Notes: generated by a model from the sequence alone, not told the origin. 64,000 nucleotides of DNA from Necropsobacter rosorum (GCA_000751835.1 CCMQ01000005.1:124001-188000); one strand, 5' to 3'; counted from the first letter of the stretch, positions 29,578 through 42,054 are shown. Numbers and translations: made by a program.

Positions 29578-29606
29578 AAGACGCATGTCAGTCATCATGC
29601 GTCTTG
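29578..29606 (+). terminator. Hairpin after the sugar-acid cluster
   Basis: AAGACGCATG (29578-29587) pairs with CATGCGTCTT (29596-29605), 8-base loop. Only a weak T run follows (GTTATAA). It lies between the cluster and the convergent rlmC. Confidence 0.6.
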
Positions 29607-29651
29607 TTATAAAATGTCAGTGGGAAAGAATACATAATCAAGAGAGAATTG

Positions 29652-30827
29652 CTAAGAACATCTGGTTAACAACACCAGTACTTCATAATGCGCAGTATGC
29701 GGGAACATGTCGAAAAGTTGGATTTTCTGCATGTGGTAATTTGTCAGGAAGGTCAGATCCTTTGCCATTGAAACCGCGTTGCAGCTGGAATAGAGAATAA
29801 AGTGCGGTTGTAATTGGTTAAGAAATTGGGCTAATTGTGCGCCGAGGCCGCGTCGGGGCGGGTTGACGATAAGCAGATCCGGGGTTTGTTTTTGGGCGAG
29901 GGCGAATTGCGCGGCATCCAACGACTGAAAGCTGACGTTTTTGAGATTCAGTTGCCGAGCGGATAACCCGGCGGCAAAAATGGCGGAAGGGGCAATTTCG
30001 ATACCGGTCAGCTCGACCTTTTTTCCCTGTTGCTGCAACGCATGGGCGCAATGCAAACCGAAACCGCCGACCCCGCAGAATAAATCCCAAACGCCGCGGA
30101 CGGGCAATGGCTTAATCCATTGTTGTGCGGTGCCGTATAATCCCTGCGCCACAACGGGATTAGTCTGGAAAAATCCCTGCGGGCGAATAAACAATGGAAT
30201 ACGATTAAAGGATTCGGCCAGATTGTGCTGTTCGGTCAGCAGGATTTCCGTTTCGCCTTCCAGAATGGCCGCATGCTGCGGCTGAATATTCAGGCTGATC
30301 ACTTTCAGCTGCGGCAGTTTTGCCCGCAAAGCAGACAACTCCCGCCGGATTAACGGAAGTTTGTTATCCGAACGCAGCACGAAACGCAGCATGAGTTCGC
30401 CGCTGATACGGCTTTCGGTCAACAGAATATATTTCAGCTCGCCTTTTTGTTTGGCGGTATTGTAAGGGGTTAGCCCGGCGCGGGCGATAAAATCCTTTAA
30501 GATTGGAAATACCCCGGCGAAAGCGGTGGGGTAGAGCGGACAATCGCATAAATCCACCGCACTTTGCGGATTAGCCGGATCCGGCACAATGCCCAGCACG
30601 GGGCGTTCTACCGTACCGCTGACCGCCATTTTGGCTTTGTTGCGAAACCGGTTTAGCGGCGAGGCATAGGGCGAATGCCAAACCAGCGCGGTTTGATCCA
30701 GCGCGGCGAGTTGCCGTTGCAGGTGCGCGGTTTTGTCCGCCAGCTGCTGTGCGTAGGGTTTTTCCAGCCATTGACAGGAACGGCAATCCTGTTGCTGATA
30801 ATGACGGCAGGGAATCGTAAGCGGCAT
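29652..30827 (-). CDS. rlmC: 23S rRNA m5U747 methyltransferase
   Basis: 391 residues. The N-terminal [12 protein letters not shown] supplies [4Fe-4S] cysteines of the RumA/RumB family; [13 protein letters not shown] is the SAM site, VNPPRRGLG and the catalytic-Cys motif [13 protein letters not shown] near residue 350 complete the domain. The compact length without an N-terminal TRAM domain indicates RlmC rather than RlmD. Follows nagZ with a one-base gap. Confidence 0.92.
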   Translation of the reverse strand: MPLTIPCRHYQQQDCRSCQWLEKPYAQQLADKTAHLQRQLAALDQTALVWHSPYASPLNRFRNKAKMAVSGTVERPVLGIVPDPANPQSAVDLCDCPLYPTAFAGVFPILKDFIARAGLTPYNTAKQKGELKYILLTESRISGELMLRFVLRSDNKLPLIRRELSALRAKLPQLKVISLNIQPQHAAILEGETEILLTEQHNLAESFNRIPLFIRPQGFFQTNPVVAQGLYGTAQQWIKPLPVRGVWDLFCGVGGFGLHCAHALQQQGKKVELTGIEIAPSAIFAAGLSARQLNLKNVSFQSLDAAQFALAQKQTPDLLIVNPPRRGLGAQLAQFLNQLQPHFILYSSCNAVSMAKDLTFLTNYHMQKIQLFDMFPHTAHYEVLVLLTRCS

Positions 30828-30828
30828 G

Positions 30829-31872
30829 TTATTCCTTCGCGCTCAGCCAGTGTTGCTGAAGTGCGGTCAGTTTTTGATGATTTTCCCGCCAACGGGCAGA
30901 CTGTTGCAGTTCATCCCAGCTGAGCGTTTTCCGTTTAAACAGCCGTTGTCGCCGCGTGTGGCGTAATGCGGCCTGCTGTGCCGATTCCTGCGGTTTGAAA
31001 TTGTCCAGCACCTGAATCACTCCGTCGCGTTCATTGCACAGCAACAGTAAATCGCAGCCGGCGTACAGCGCTTTTGCGCAGCGACTGACAAAATCGCCCA
31101 TAAAACCGGCGCCTTTCATGCCCAGATCATCGGAAAAAATCGCCCCTTGAAAATGGAATGTTTCGCGCAGTATCTGCTTCAGCCAATAATCGGAACCGCT
31201 GGCAGGTTGGGCGTCGCACTGCGTGTAGATAACATGTGCCGGCATGACCGCATCCAAACAGCCGCGCGCGATCAGTTGGCGGAACGGCTGAATATCCCGG
31301 CTGAAAATTTCCGCCTGACTGCGATCATCATAAGGGGTTTCCAGATGAGAATCCGCCAGTACATGACCATGGCCGGGAAAATGCTTGCCGGTGGCCGCCA
31401 TGCCCGCCTGATGCATGCCGGCGATAAACTGTGCGGCGAGGCGGATTGTCGGTTCGCATTCGGTATGAAAGCTGCGATCGCCGATGGCTTTGCATTGATG
31501 ACCGAGATCCAGCACCGGCGCGAAACTTAAATCAATGCCAAGTGCGGTCATTTCCGCCGCCATTTGCCAGCCCGCCTGTAAGGCCGTTTCCGCCTGTCGG
31601 GCGGGATCGGTAATCAGTGAGGCGAAAGCCTGCATCGCGGGCAGTTGGGTGAAGCCGTCACGAAAACGCTGTACGCGTCCGCCTTCCTGATCGACGGTGA
31701 TCAGCAAGTCTTGTTTCACGTTGCGAATGGCACTGACCAGCGCTTGAATTTGCGCCCGATCGTGAAAGTTGCGGCTGAATAAAATGACGCCGGCGACCAG
31801 TGGGTGCGCTAATAATTCCGCATCTTCCCGGGTAAGCGTCTGACCCGCCAAATCGATAAGCAGTGTGGACAT
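30829..31872 (-). CDS. nagZ: Beta-N-acetylglucosaminidase NagZ
   Basis: 347-residue GH3 enzyme. Cytoplasmic; removes GlcNAc from anhydro-muropeptides in cell-wall recycling. [11 protein letters not shown], the His-Asp pair in [20 protein letters not shown] (near 165-180), and the nucleophile Asp in [11 protein letters not shown] near 245 are present. It belongs to a hinT-ycfL-nagZ cluster as in enterobacteria. Several uptake signals lie inside. Confidence 0.95.
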   Translation of the reverse strand: MSTLLIDLAGQTLTREDAELLAHPLVAGVILFSRNFHDRAQIQALVSAIRNVKQDLLITVDQEGGRVQRFRDGFTQLPAMQAFASLITDPARQAETALQAGWQMAAEMTALGIDLSFAPVLDLGHQCKAIGDRSFHTECEPTIRLAAQFIAGMHQAGMAATGKHFPGHGHVLADSHLETPYDDRSQAEIFSRDIQPFRQLIARGCLDAVMPAHVIYTQCDAQPASGSDYWLKQILRETFHFQGAIFSDDLGMKGAGFMGDFVSRCAKALYAGCDLLLLCNERDGVIQVLDNFKPQESAQQAALRHTRRQRLFKRKTLSWDELQQSARWRENHQKLTALQQHWLSAKE

Positions 31873-31880
31873 GGTAAACC

Positions 31881-32240
31881 TTATTTTAAGCGTAAATAAA
31901 GACGATAGTTGACGCTGTCGACTGTCGGGCGGCGCAGTTCAAGTGCGGTTTGTTGTTGCGGCATGAGGCTGACCGATGGCGAGGCGCTCAGCTCGCTGTC
32001 CGGGTTTTGCGTTACGCCGTTTTTGTCATACCAGAAAAAATGATAGGCGACGCTAACCGGTTGTGCGGATTTATTTTTTATCCGGGCGGAATGAGGCTCG
32101 GCGCTGGCGTCAATCAAATCGACCAGATTCGCTTCCATATTCAGAATCGGTTTTGTGGTGTGCACCAGATTCGGTGTCGGCGTAGAACCGCAGGCGGTTA
32201 ACATAACGCACAGAATGCTGCAGGCAAGTATTTTGTTCAT
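31881..32240 (-). CDS. ycfL: YcfL-family lipoprotein
   Basis: 119 residues. Lipoprotein signal [19 protein letters not shown] with lipobox LTAC (Cys 17), then a DUF1425-like beta domain ([21 protein letters not shown]). The position between hinT and nagZ matches ycfL in E. coli. Function unknown; outer-membrane attachment is expected since Gly, not Asp, follows the Cys. Confidence 0.82.
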   Translation of the reverse strand: MNKILACSILCVMLTACGSTPTPNLVHTTKPILNMEANLVDLIDASAEPHSARIKNKSAQPVSVAYHFFWYDKNGVTQNPDSELSASPSVSLMPQQQTALELRRPTVDSVNYRLYLRLK

Positions 32241-32245
32241 GAGGT

Positions 32246-32596
32246 TTATTTCGCCAGCATTTTGCCTAAGGGTTCGCCGCCGACCAAGTGCATATGCACA
32301 TGGAACACTTCCTGCCCGCCGTGTTTGTTGCAGTTGACGATTAGGCGATAACCGTCTTGTGCGATGCCTTCCTGTTCCGCCAGTTTAGCGGCGACGGTAA
32401 ACAGTCGTCCCAGGCTGATTTCATCCTGCTCGGTGACATCGTTAACGGTCGGAATCAGTTTGTTCGGGATAATCAGAATGTGGGTTTTGGCTTGCGGTGA
32501 AATATCACGGAAAGCGGTGACCAGTTCATCCTGATAGACAATATCGGCGGGAATTTCTTTGCGGATGATTTTACTGAAAATTGTTTCTTCTGCCAT
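32246..32596 (-). CDS. hinT: HIT-family purine nucleoside phosphoramidase
   Basis: 116 residues. The histidine triad HVHMHLVGG is near residue 101, and [38 protein letters not shown] is the conserved N-terminal half. HinT hydrolyses AMP-lysine-type phosphoramidates. First gene of the hinT-ycfL-nagZ-rlmC string. Confidence 0.95.
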   Translation of the reverse strand: MAEETIFSKIIRKEIPADIVYQDELVTAFRDISPQAKTHILIIPNKLIPTVNDVTEQDEISLGRLFTVAAKLAEQEGIAQDGYRLIVNCNKHGGQEVFHVHMHLVGGEPLGKMLAK

Positions 32597-32679
32597 AGTA
32601 ATATCCTTGGTTTATAACGGGTTTTATGGAGCACATTTTTAGCAGAAAATCATTAAAATAGCAATTTGAGAAAGTGTTT

Positions 32680-32743
32680 GTTAAGTTAATGTTAATCAAG
32701 AAATTTATTTCAGGTCTCGATGTTAAATAAATGTTAAATAAGA
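32680..32743 (+). promoter_or_regulatory. FNR-like and ArcA-like sites upstream of focA
   Basis: TTAATGTTAATCAA (32686-32699) matches the FNR palindrome at nine of ten defined bases. GTTAA repeats at 11-base spacing (32680 and 32691; 32722 and 32733) resemble the direct-repeat ArcA box. focA-pflB is activated by FNR and ArcA in E. coli, which fits. The match is by eye and the ArcA call is the weaker one because the region is very A+T-rich. Confidence 0.5.
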
Positions 32744-32842
32744 CTATTTTTAAAAAAATTTATAAAAAATAAAAATTTTTTTAGTTTAAAGTTTTGTCCG
32801 AATGCCTTAGAATAGACGGAGTTAATTCTTGTGGGATACATA

Positions 32843-33697
32843 ATGAAAACGGAAAACTCAATCAGCCTGATGGCAACCCCGACAGAAATGGCGCAAATCG
32901 GCGAGGACGTCGGTGCATATAAAGCCACTAAAAACCAATTCTACTCTTTCTTATCGGCAATTTCCGCCGGCGCATTTATCGCCCTTGCATTTATCTTCTA
33001 TACGACAACTCAAACCGGCAGCGCCGGTGCTCCATGGGGATTAACTAAACTGGTCGGCGGATTGGTTTTTTCCATCGGTGTGATTATGGTCGTGGTATGC
33101 GGTTGTGAGTTATTCACTTCATCCACCATGACGCTGGTTGCCCGCGCCGGCGGACGGATTAATACCTTCCAGATGCTGCGTAACTGGGCAGTGGTATATT
33201 GCGGTAACTTTGTCGGTGCAATCGTGATTGTTCTGTTGGTGTGGTTTGCCGGTCAAACAATGGCGGCTGACGGGCAATGGGGGCTGACCATTTTAAACAC
33301 GGCACAGCATAAAATTCACCATACCTGGTTTGAAGCCTTTTGTTTAGGGATTCTGTGTAACATTATGGTCTGTATCGCCATTTGGATGGCTTATGCGGGC
33401 AAAACCTTAACCGATAAAGCCTTTATTATGATTTTGCCGATCGGGCTGTTTGTGGCTTCCGGTTTCGAGCATAGCGTGGCGAATATGTTTATGATTCCGA
33501 TGGGAATTTTCACCGCATATTTCAGCCCGGCGGAATTCTGGCAGGCGATTGAAATGGATCCGGCGCAGTTCGCGGATCTGGACGTTTATCATTTCGTGGT
33601 AAAAAATCTCATTCCCGTTACCTTGGGCAATATTGTCGGCGGCGGGGTTTGTATCGCATTGCTGCAGTGGTTTACCAATAAACCGCATGCACATTAG
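32843..33697 (+). CDS. focA: Formate channel FocA
   Basis: 284 residues, formate-nitrite transporter family, six membrane helices forming a pentameric channel. AFIFYTTTQTGSAG, LFTSSTMTLVARAGGR (omega loop), NWAVVYCGNFVGA, GFEHSVANMFMIPMG with the gating His, and NLIPVTLGNIVGGG are present. ATG 32843 is chosen over a GTG at 32831 by homology. Followed after 78 bases by pflB, one transcription unit. Confidence 0.94.
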   Translation: MKTENSISLMATPTEMAQIGEDVGAYKATKNQFYSFLSAISAGAFIALAFIFYTTTQTGSAGAPWGLTKLVGGLVFSIGVIMVVVCGCELFTSSTMTLVARAGGRINTFQMLRNWAVVYCGNFVGAIVIVLLVWFAGQTMAADGQWGLTILNTAQHKIHHTWFEAFCLGILCNIMVCIAIWMAYAGKTLTDKAFIMILPIGLFVASGFEHSVANMFMIPMGIFTAYFSPAEFWQAIEMDPAQFADLDVYHFVVKNLIPVTLGNIVGGGVCIALLQWFTNKPHAH

Positions 33698-33775
33698 TTT
33701 AGGGGTAAGAGCGGTTGATTTTGGCACCGTTTTTACATTGTTGAAATTTATCTACTAGAGAAGGAAGTTATAGCA

Positions 33776-36088
33776 ATGACTCAATTAACAGAAGCTCAAC
33801 AGAAAGCGTGGGAAGGGTTTGTGCCGGGAGACTGGCAGACCGAAGTAAACGTACGCGATTTTATCCAGAAAAACTACACACCTTATGAAGGCGATGAATC
33901 ATTCTTAGCGGATGCAACCGAAGCGACCACCGCATTATGGAATGATGTCATGGAAAAAATTAAAGTTGAGAATAAAACACACGAACCGTATGACATTGAC
34001 ACCGATACACCGTCAACCATTACTTCGCACAAAGCTGGTTATATCAACAAAGCATTGGAAAAAATCGTCGGTTTGCAAACCGATGCGCCGTTAAAACGTG
34101 CGATCATGCCATTCGGCGGAATTAAGATGGTGAAAGGTTCATGTCAGGTTTATCGTCGCGAATTAAAACCTGAAATCGAACATATCTTTACGGAATACCG
34201 TAAAACCCATAACCAAGGGGTATTTGACGTTTATACGCCGGATATTTTGCGCTGCCGTAAATCCGGCGTGATTACCGGTCTGCCGGATGCTTACGGCCGT
34301 GGTCGTATTATCGGTGACTATCGTCGTCTGGCGGTATATGGCGTTGATTTCTTAATGAAAGATAAATTCAAACAATTTACTTCATTACAGCCTCGTCTGG
34401 AAAGCGGTGAAGATATTCAGGCAACCATTCAGCTGCGTGAAGAAATCGCCGAACAACACCGTGCTTTAGGCAAAATCAAAGAAATGGCGGCCTCTTATGG
34501 TTGTGATATTTCCAATCCGGCGACTAACGCGCAGGAAGCGGTACAATGGACTTATTTCGCCTACCTTGCGGCAGTGAAATCACAAAACGGTGCGGCAATG
34601 TCGTTCGGTCGCGTATCCAGCTTCTTGGATATTTATATTGAACGTGACTTAAAAGCCGGCAAAATTACCGAACAGGAAGCGCAGGAATTAATCGACCACT
34701 TAGTCATGAAACTGCGTATGGTGCGTTTCTTGCGTACCCCTGAATACGATCAATTATTCTCCGGTGACCCGATGTGGGCAACTGAAACCTTAGCCGGTAT
34801 GGGCTTGGACGGCCGTACCTTGGTGACTAAAAACAGTTTCCGTATGCTGCATACGCTGTATACCATGGGGCCGTCGCCTGAACCGAACTTAACTATTCTG
34901 TGGTCAGAACAGTTGCCGGAAGCATTCAAACGTTTCTGCGCCAAAGTGTCTATTGATACTTCATCCGTACAATATGAAAATGACGATTTAATGCGTCCTG
35001 ATTTCAATAACGATGACTATGCGATTGCCTGCTGCGTAAGCCCGATGGTGGTCGGTAAACAAATGCAGTTCTTCGGTGCCCGTGCGAATCTGGCGAAAAC
35101 CCTGCTGTATGCGATCAACGGCGGTGTTGATGAAAAATCCGGCGTACAGGTCGGCCCTAAAACCGCACCTATCACCGATGAGGTGCTGAATTTCGATACC
35201 GTGATGGATCGTATGGATCATTTTATGGATTGGTTGGCAACCCAATATGTGACCGCATTGAACATTATCCACTTTATGCATGATAAATATGCCTATGAAG
35301 CGGCGTTAATGGCGTTCCATGATCGTGACGTATTCCGTACCATGGCTTGCGGTATCGCCGGACTTTCCGTGGCGGCAGACTCTCTGGCAGCAATTAAATA
35401 TGCGAAAGTTAAACCGGTTCGCGGTGATATCAAAGATAAAGACGGCAATGTTGTGGCTTCCAATGTGGCGATTGATTTTGAAATCGAAGGCGAATATCCG
35501 CAATTCGGTAACAACGACAGCCGTGTGGATGACTTAGCGGTTGATTTAGTCGAACGTTTCATGAAGAAAATTCAGACTCACAAAACATACCGCAATGCGA
35601 CACCGACACAATCCGTGCTGACCATTACCTCTAACGTGGTGTATGGTAAGAAAACCGGTAATACGCCGGATGGTCGTCGTGCAGGCGCCCCATTCGGACC
35701 GGGTGCCAACCCAATGCACGGTCGTGACCAGAAAGGCGCGGTTGCATCATTGACTTCTGTTGCCAAACTGCCGTTCGCTTACGCAAAAGATGGTATTTCT
35801 TATACCTTCTCTATCGTACCGAATGCGTTAGGTAAAGACATTGACGCACAAAAACGCAATCTTGCCGGCTTAATGGACGGTTACTTCCACCACGAAGCCT
35901 CCGTGGAAGGCGGTCAGCACTTGAACGTTAACGTATTAAACCGTGAAACCTTATTGGATGCGATTGATCATCCTGAGAAATATCCTCAACTGACAATCCG
36001 TGTTTCCGGTTATGCGGTACGTTTCAACTCGCTAACCAGAGAGCAGCAGCAAGACGTCATTACCCGTACATTTACTCAGTCAATGTAA
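33776..36088 (+). CDS. pflB: Pyruvate formate-lyase
   Basis: 770 residues. Converts pyruvate and CoA to formate and acetyl-CoA without oxygen. The active-site Cys pair is in [13 protein letters not shown] (near residue 421), and the radical Gly is in [12 protein letters not shown] near the C-terminus. Full length for the family. It needs PflA (37266) for activation, and GrcA can replace its C-terminal domain. Its formate leaves through FocA. Confidence 0.98.
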   Translation: MTQLTEAQQKAWEGFVPGDWQTEVNVRDFIQKNYTPYEGDESFLADATEATTALWNDVMEKIKVENKTHEPYDIDTDTPSTITSHKAGYINKALEKIVGLQTDAPLKRAIMPFGGIKMVKGSCQVYRRELKPEIEHIFTEYRKTHNQGVFDVYTPDILRCRKSGVITGLPDAYGRGRIIGDYRRLAVYGVDFLMKDKFKQFTSLQPRLESGEDIQATIQLREEIAEQHRALGKIKEMAASYGCDISNPATNAQEAVQWTYFAYLAAVKSQNGAAMSFGRVSSFLDIYIERDLKAGKITEQEAQELIDHLVMKLRMVRFLRTPEYDQLFSGDPMWATETLAGMGLDGRTLVTKNSFRMLHTLYTMGPSPEPNLTILWSEQLPEAFKRFCAKVSIDTSSVQYENDDLMRPDFNNDDYAIACCVSPMVVGKQMQFFGARANLAKTLLYAINGGVDEKSGVQVGPKTAPITDEVLNFDTVMDRMDHFMDWLATQYVTALNIIHFMHDKYAYEAALMAFHDRDVFRTMACGIAGLSVAADSLAAIKYAKVKPVRGDIKDKDGNVVASNVAIDFEIEGEYPQFGNNDSRVDDLAVDLVERFMKKIQTHKTYRNATPTQSVLTITSNVVYGKKTGNTPDGRRAGAPFGPGANPMHGRDQKGAVASLTSVAKLPFAYAKDGISYTFSIVPNALGKDIDAQKRNLAGLMDGYFHHEASVEGGQHLNVNVLNRETLLDAIDHPEKYPQLTIRVSGYAVRFNSLTREQQQDVITRTFTQSM

Positions 36089-36117
36089 ACGGTGAATGCT
36101 AAGGCGGTAAGTGTTAA

Positions 36118-37136
<1,019 letters not shown>

Positions 37137-37167
37137 TCTTTGCGGATTTTAAACCGCACTATTTCAG

Positions 37168-37203
37168 AAAATTCCCCTTTATGTCTGACAGAGGGGAATT
37201 TTC
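37168..37203 (+). terminator. Terminator of hel
   Basis: AAAATTCCCCT (37168-37178) pairs with AGGGGAATTTT (37192-37202), 13-base loop; the T residues are part of the stem. Confidence 0.75.
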
Positions 37204-37265
37204 CCATATTATGCTATCGATTTTTACTTTATTTTCTACTCAGCTATTTATCAATAAGGAACATT

Positions 37266-38006
37266 ATGTCTGTTGTGGCTCGTTATCATTCTTATGAATC
37301 CTGCGGCACCGTGGATGGGCCGGGGATTCGTTTTATCCTGTTTTTACAAGGCTGTCTGATGCGTTGTAAATACTGCCATAATCGCGACACTTGGGATTTA
37401 CACGGCGGCAAAGAAATTACCGTCGAAGAGCTTATGAAAGAAGTGGTGACTTATCGCCATTTCATGAACGCTTCCGGCGGCGGTGTCACCGCATCCGGCG
37501 GAGAAGCGATTTTGCAGGCCGAATTTGTACGCGACTGGTTTCGGGCCTGTAAAGCAAACGGAATTCACACCTGCTTAGATACCAACGGTTTTGTGCGCCA
37601 TTATGATCATGTTATTGACGAATTACTCGACGTGACGGATCTGGTGTTGCTGGATTTGAAAGAATTAAACGACAAAATTCACCAGAATTTAATCGGCGTA
37701 CCGAATAAACGCACGCTGGAATTCGCCAAATACCTGCAAAAACGCAATCAAAAGGTCTGGATCCGCTATGTCGTGGTACCCGGTTGGACGGACAACGATC
37801 ATGACGTACATTTGCTGGGCCAGTTCATTCAGGGCATGAACAATATCGAAAAGGTGGAACTGCTGCCTTATCACCGTCTGGGCGCGCATAAATGGGCGGC
37901 CATGGGCGAAAAATATGAGCTGGAAGATGTCAAACCGCCGACTAAAGAATCCCTCGAACATATCAAACAAATTCTGGAAGGCTACGGCCATATCGTAAAA
38001 TATTAA
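37266..38006 (+). CDS. pflA: Pyruvate formate-lyase activating enzyme
   Basis: 246 residues, radical SAM. The cluster motif is [18 protein letters not shown] (CX3CX2C near residue 30). It creates the glycyl radical on PflB and GrcA. Start at 37266 ([23 protein letters not shown]) follows AAGGA at 5 bases; an upstream in-frame start at 37140 lies in the hel terminator and is rejected. Confidence 0.96.
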   Translation: MSVVARYHSYESCGTVDGPGIRFILFLQGCLMRCKYCHNRDTWDLHGGKEITVEELMKEVVTYRHFMNASGGGVTASGGEAILQAEFVRDWFRACKANGIHTCLDTNGFVRHYDHVIDELLDVTDLVLLDLKELNDKIHQNLIGVPNKRTLEFAKYLQKRNQKVWIRYVVVPGWTDNDHDVHLLGQFIQGMNNIEKVELLPYHRLGAHKWAAMGEKYELEDVKPPTKESLEHIKQILEGYGHIVKY

Positions 38007-38023
38007 CCCGACCTCCTACCCCA

Positions 38024-38098
38024 AAAGTGCGGTGCTTTTTACGCGTGTTTTTTCGGATGAGCACACCGCGAAAATTACGTTAAAAATTACCGCACTTT
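38024..38098. repeat. Facing uptake signals after pflA
   Basis: AAAAGTGCGGT (38024) and ACCGCACTTTA (38088) face each other with about 53 bases between. Too distant for a compact terminator hairpin. No gene was found in 38007-38182. Confidence 0.6.
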
Positions 38099-38182
38099 AT
38101 TACTTTTCCTGCATTAGTCATTACTCGCTAACATAGCAATCGCCGCTTCAAAATATCACCGTCAGATAAAATTGGCTTGCGT

Positions 38183-38689
38183 TTAAACCTGATACTTCGT
38201 TTTATCACCAATATCAAAATGTAACGGCATGCGCCATTTTTGTATTGCGGTAAGCAAGAATAAAATGCTGCTGATAACGGATAATATATTGAAAATAAAG
38301 GTGAAATTGAATACGGCGCTGAACCAGAGCAGGGCGAGGAACAACGGTTGCAGGTTGAGGCAGAATATTTTAAAACAAAAGTATTCTTTGTAAGCCAAGC
38401 CGCCCAGCGTGACGAAAACCGCGCCCAGCGCCAGTTCATGAAAACCGAATAAGTGGCACAACAGGGCGCTCCAGGTGGCGAACTGTAGCAATAGACGAAA
38501 GTGTTTCAGATAAATATGCAGGGATGAGGCGCAGCACATGGCGGCGATTAATAATCCCGTATAGGCCTGTTCGGGATAGTAAGGCAGCAGTGCGGTCATG
38601 ATGGCGGCTAAAACGAAGCCACTGCGGTAGAGGATTACGGTAAGGTAATCCCAAAAGTCCATCGGGGATTTAATATGCGGGTCTGCCAT
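38183..38689 (-). CDS. Integral membrane protein, DUF2301-like
   Basis: 168 residues with about five hydrophobic segments (16-40, 45-60, 68-95, 113-130, 133-150). The start MADPHIKSPMDFWDYLTVILYRSG and the pattern HEFALG-like (FHELALGAVFVTLGGLAYKEYFCFK) resemble the DUF2301 membrane family, but I am not certain. No catalytic residues are apparent. It lies behind lpxH on the same strand, 27 bases away, and could share its transcript. Confidence 0.65.
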   Translation of the reverse strand: MADPHIKSPMDFWDYLTVILYRSGFVLAAIMTALLPYYPEQAYTGLLIAAMCCASSLHIYLKHFRLLLQFATWSALLCHLFGFHELALGAVFVTLGGLAYKEYFCFKIFCLNLQPLFLALLWFSAVFNFTFIFNILSVISSILFLLTAIQKWRMPLHFDIGDKTKYQV

Positions 38690-38716
38690 TGTGGTCTCCT
38701 TTTTTAATATTCGTTT

Positions 38717-39430
38717 CTAATTTTCGTTGATAAAGTGCAAATCGTGCGCGGAAACTTCCAGTACGGAGGCGGTTTCGCCCCAATCGCCCAGCACGATGCG
38801 GGTAAAGTGCGGTTCGATTTTATGAATATTTTGCCGATGCGTATGCCCGTGAATCAGCTGTCGGACATGGAAGCGGTCAAATATTTGCAATACGAAATCC
38901 GGCGTGACATCCATAATCTGCTCGGATTTTTGTTTTTTGTCCGCCTGACTTTTGGCCCGGATTTTCTGCGCGATTTTTAACCGCACTTTGAGCGGTAAAC
39001 ACAGAAATAACCGTTGGCGCCATTGTTGGTGTACTTTGCGGCGGTATTGCTGATAGGCGCGATCGTCGGTGCAAAGCGTATCGCCGTGGCAAATTAAGGT
39101 CGGCGTGCCATATAAATCAATACGTTGATATTCCGGCAGGAGCTGCAGGCCGCAGCTGCGGGCGAAGTTTTCCCCGAGCAGAAAATCCCGGTTGCCGTGA
39201 ATAAAATAACACGGAATGCCGTTGTCCGTCAGTTGCCGGATATGATGACGGACCAGTTCAATCAGGGGAGAGCGTTCATCGTCGCCGATCCAGAAATCGA
39301 ATAAGTCGCCTAAAATATATAGTTTTTCTGCCTGCGGCGCTTTTTGCCGCATAAAATCGGTAAACAGGCGGGTTAAGTGCGGTCGGTTTTCGCTGAGATG
39401 TAAGTCCGCGATAAAATATGTTTTTTTCAT
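38717..39430 (-). CDS. lpxH: UDP-2,3-diacylglucosamine diphosphatase
   Basis: 237 residues of the calcineurin-like metallophosphatases. It makes lipid X in lipid A synthesis. Metal-binding motifs: [43 protein letters not shown] and [10 protein letters not shown]. Start 39430 gives [12 protein letters not shown]; the longer frame would run into plsC promoter DNA. Confidence 0.95.
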   Translation of the reverse strand: MKKTYFIADLHLSENRPHLTRLFTDFMRQKAPQAEKLYILGDLFDFWIGDDERSPLIELVRHHIRQLTDNGIPCYFIHGNRDFLLGENFARSCGLQLLPEYQRIDLYGTPTLICHGDTLCTDDRAYQQYRRKVHQQWRQRLFLCLPLKVRLKIAQKIRAKSQADKKQKSEQIMDVTPDFVLQIFDRFHVRQLIHGHTHRQNIHKIEPHFTRIVLGDWGETASVLEVSAHDLHFINEN

Positions 39431-39541
39431 AACTGTCGGTGATGTGATTTTTTTCCGTAGAGTATCATTTTTTCTCCCGATTTCTACACATATTTGCCTA
39501 TTTTCGCTATACTTGAGCAAATTTTTTTCGAGTCTTGAATT

Positions 39542-40273
39542 ATGCTGAAAATCCTAAGAATTGTTGTCATCACTTGTTGTTGTATTTTGATTTGCCTGCT
39601 CGGCACGCTTTATTCTTTTATCCGCTTTCGGAATCCGAGCAATGTCGGTGCGGTGGCGCGCTGGTTCGGGCGTTTATACCCGTTGTTCGGGCTGGCGGTC
39701 GAGCATCGTTTCCCGCCGAATGCCGGCAATATCGGCCCTTGCATTTATATCGGTAATCACCAGAATAACTATGATATGGTCACCATTTCCTATATGGTGA
39801 TGCCGCGCACGGTGAGTGTCGGGAAAAAAAGCCTGATCTGGGTGCCGTTTTTCGGTATTTTATATTGGGCGACGGGAAATATTTTTCTGGATCGCGATAA
39901 CCGCACCAAAGCGCACAGCACCATGTCTGAACTGGCGCGCCGGATCAATGATGACAAGCTTTCTATCTGGATGTTTCCGGAAGGCACCCGCAGCCGCGGA
40001 CGCGGATTGCTGCCGTTTAAAACCGGCGCCTTTTATGCCGCCATCGCCGCCGGAGTGCCGATTGTGCCGGTGGTGTGTTCCACCACGCATAATCAGGTGG
40101 ATCTTAACCGTTGGCATAATGGCAAGGTCATTTGTGAAATTTTAGACCCTGTCGATACATCCGGTTATAGCAAAGAAAATGTGCGCGAGCTGGCGGAACA
40201 TTGTTATCAGATTATGCAGCGTCGCATCGCCGAACTGGATGCCGAACTGGCGCAGTCCAATCCGCCGGCTTAA
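39542..40273 (+). CDS. plsC: 1-acyl-sn-glycerol-3-phosphate acyltransferase
   Basis: 243 residues. N-terminal hydrophobic segment (8-28), then the acyltransferase motifs NHQNNYD (HX4D, near residue 73) and [11 protein letters not shown] near 146. Makes phosphatidic acid. Divergent from lpxH, followed by ftsP after 18 bases as in enterobacteria. Confidence 0.95.
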   Translation: MLKILRIVVITCCCILICLLGTLYSFIRFRNPSNVGAVARWFGRLYPLFGLAVEHRFPPNAGNIGPCIYIGNHQNNYDMVTISYMVMPRTVSVGKKSLIWVPFFGILYWATGNIFLDRDNRTKAHSTMSELARRINDDKLSIWMFPEGTRSRGRGLLPFKTGAFYAAIAAGVPIVPVVCSTTHNQVDLNRWHNGKVICEILDPVDTSGYSKENVRELAEHCYQIMQRRIAELDAELAQSNPPA

Positions 40274-40291
40274 TCCTGACAGGTACGCAGC

Positions 40292-41701
40292 ATGAAACAT
40301 TATTCCCGTCGTCAGCTTTTAAAAACCGCATTGCTGGCCGGTGCATTTTCCGCCATTCCCGCGCCGTTGCTGGCGGCCGAGCGCCAGCCCTTGCGTATTC
40401 CGGGATTAATTGAAATCCGCCGCGGAAAACCGCTGTTTCTCGGTATGGAAAGCACGCAAACCCAGCTGATTCCCGGAAAATATACTGAAGTCTGGGGATT
40501 TAACGGCTCCTATCTGGGGCCGACGGTGAAAATTCGTCGCGGTGACTTTGCTAAATTAAACTATCGCAATAACTTGCCGCAGATCGTGGCGATTAATATT
40601 CAGGGCTTGCAGGCAAGCGCAGAGCTATTTGGCGGCGTGGCGCGCGCGTTCAAACCGAACGAAATCTGGGCGCCGATTGTGCCGATTAACCAACCCGCCG
40701 CAACCTGCTGGTATCATGCCTGCACGCTGGCAAGTTCGGCTTATCAGACTTATCGCGGCTTAGCCGGGCTGTGGATTATTGAAGATGAGGACAGCCGGAA
40801 ACTGTCCCTGCCGCAAAAATACGGCGTGGATGATATTCCGCTGATTTTGCAGGATATGCGGCTTAATGCGGAAGGCGTGCAATTATTTCACCAAAATCAA
40901 CCGCACTTTCTCGGCGAGCGGCTGTTTGTGAACGGGCAGGAAGCGCCTTATATCACCGTGACGCGGGGCTGGATTCGGTTGCGTTTGGTGAACGCCTCTT
41001 TATCAAGAGCCTATGAACTGCGTTTTGATGATGAACGGGATTTCCAGATTATTGCGCAGGATTTGGGTTTTTTGCCGCAGGCGAAAACCGTCAATGCGGT
41101 GGCGTTGGCTCCGGGCGAACGAATCGAATTACTGGTGGATTTGAACGAAGGCGGCAACGCAACGCTGATTACCGGCAAAAAACGTAATTTTATCAATAAA
41201 ATCAGTCAGTTTTTTAGCGCCGATGATGAACTGATTGATAATACGGTACTCGAACTGCGGCCGGAAGGGCTGGCGGCCGCCTTTAACGGCAAGCCGGCGG
41301 AGCAATTTAATACCGAAGCGCCGACATTGTTGAGCAGTCATATCGCCAATGAACGCACTTTTCATCTTGATGCGGGCAATGCGCTGCTCAATCAACAGCG
41401 GTTTGACCCGCGCCGCGTGGATGTGAATGCCACTCTCGGCTCTGTCGAACGCTGGACGCTGACCGCTTCAGCCCCGGTAGGCTTTAAGGTGCAGGGGGCG
41501 AAATTCATTGTTGAAAGTATTGACGACCAGCCGCTGGCGCAAAGTGAAATCGGTTGGAAAGACACGGTTCGGGTGAACGGCACGGTACGGATTCTGATTA
41601 AATTCGACAATATGTCGTCGAACAATTATCCGTTTATTTTCGGCGCGTCGGATTTAATGCTGGCGGACAAAGGCTGCCTCGGTTTGATTGTCGTACAATA
41701 A
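40292..41701 (+). CDS. ftsP: Cell division protein FtsP (SufI)
   Basis: 469 residues. Twin-arginine signal [26 protein letters not shown] (RR at 6-7). Three cupredoxin-type domains of the multicopper-oxidase fold, but the copper-binding His clusters are missing (for example [22 protein letters not shown] keeps only scattered His), as in E. coli FtsP. It protects the divisome under stress in the periplasm. Ends before a clear terminator and the first satellite. Confidence 0.92.
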   Translation: MKHYSRRQLLKTALLAGAFSAIPAPLLAAERQPLRIPGLIEIRRGKPLFLGMESTQTQLIPGKYTEVWGFNGSYLGPTVKIRRGDFAKLNYRNNLPQIVAINIQGLQASAELFGGVARAFKPNEIWAPIVPINQPAATCWYHACTLASSAYQTYRGLAGLWIIEDEDSRKLSLPQKYGVDDIPLILQDMRLNAEGVQLFHQNQPHFLGERLFVNGQEAPYITVTRGWIRLRLVNASLSRAYELRFDDERDFQIIAQDLGFLPQAKTVNAVALAPGERIELLVDLNEGGNATLITGKKRNFINKISQFFSADDELIDNTVLELRPEGLAAAFNGKPAEQFNTEAPTLLSSHIANERTFHLDAGNALLNQQRFDPRRVDVNATLGSVERWTLTASAPVGFKVQGAKFIVESIDDQPLAQSEIGWKDTVRVNGTVRILIKFDNMSSNNYPFIFGASDLMLADKGCLGLIVVQ

Positions 41702-41747
41702 CGGCTCGTAAACCGCCGCGTTAATACCAAACGTATCCGAATCACCG

Positions 41748-41777
41748 AAAAGCCTGTTATTTAATCAGGCTTTTTTT
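41748..41777 (+). terminator. Terminator of ftsP
   Basis: AAAAGCCTG (41748-41756) pairs with CAGGCTTTT (41766-41774), 9-base loop, and the T run continues to 41777. Confidence 0.88.
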
Positions 41778-41959
41778 GTGTGCCGATATTATTTGTTGAT
41801 TTTGCTAAGTTTTTTACGAAATGATCCCTGAAAATTAAAACATCATTTTTTATTTGTTATACATGACAAACGGGATCATTCGGGATTTTTTCTGAAATCA
41901 AAACGGCTCGGGGAAAATATAAAAGCCAAAAATATTGTTTTTCAATGCGTTGGAAAGTA
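41778..41959. other. Host flank left of the first satellite
   Basis: No gene. It contains a 9-bp inverted repeat, AATGATCCC (41820-41828) and GGGATCATT (41872-41880), of unknown meaning. Its last bases (41951-41959, TGGAAAGTA) are a poor match to the tRNA-Ser 3' end, possibly a decayed remnant left by integration. Confidence 0.5.
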
Positions 41960-41971
41960 GAGAAGGAACAA
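41960..41971. other. attL of satellite 1
   Basis: GAGAAGGAACAA, identical to 52481-52492. The distance from this core to the left arm repeats (71 bases) is the same in both satellites, which supports the call. Confidence 0.7.
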
Positions 41972-42030
41972 CAACATTTAACGCGCAAGCCTTGATTTTA
42001 CTGGGTTCTTTACTGATTGCTTTTGTTTAG

Positions 42031-42054
42031 AGGGATCTAAACAGGGATCTAAAA
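42031..42054. repeat. Left arm repeats of satellite 1
   Basis: Two direct copies of AGGGATCTAAA in a 24-base block that recurs exactly at 52331-52354 at the other end. Probable arm-type binding sites for the satellite 1 integrase. Confidence 0.75.

Noticed and set aside
41820-41880. Inverted AATGATCCC/GGGATCATT as an insertion-sequence end
   Set aside because: The 43-base interval holds no gene and no flanking target duplication was seen.
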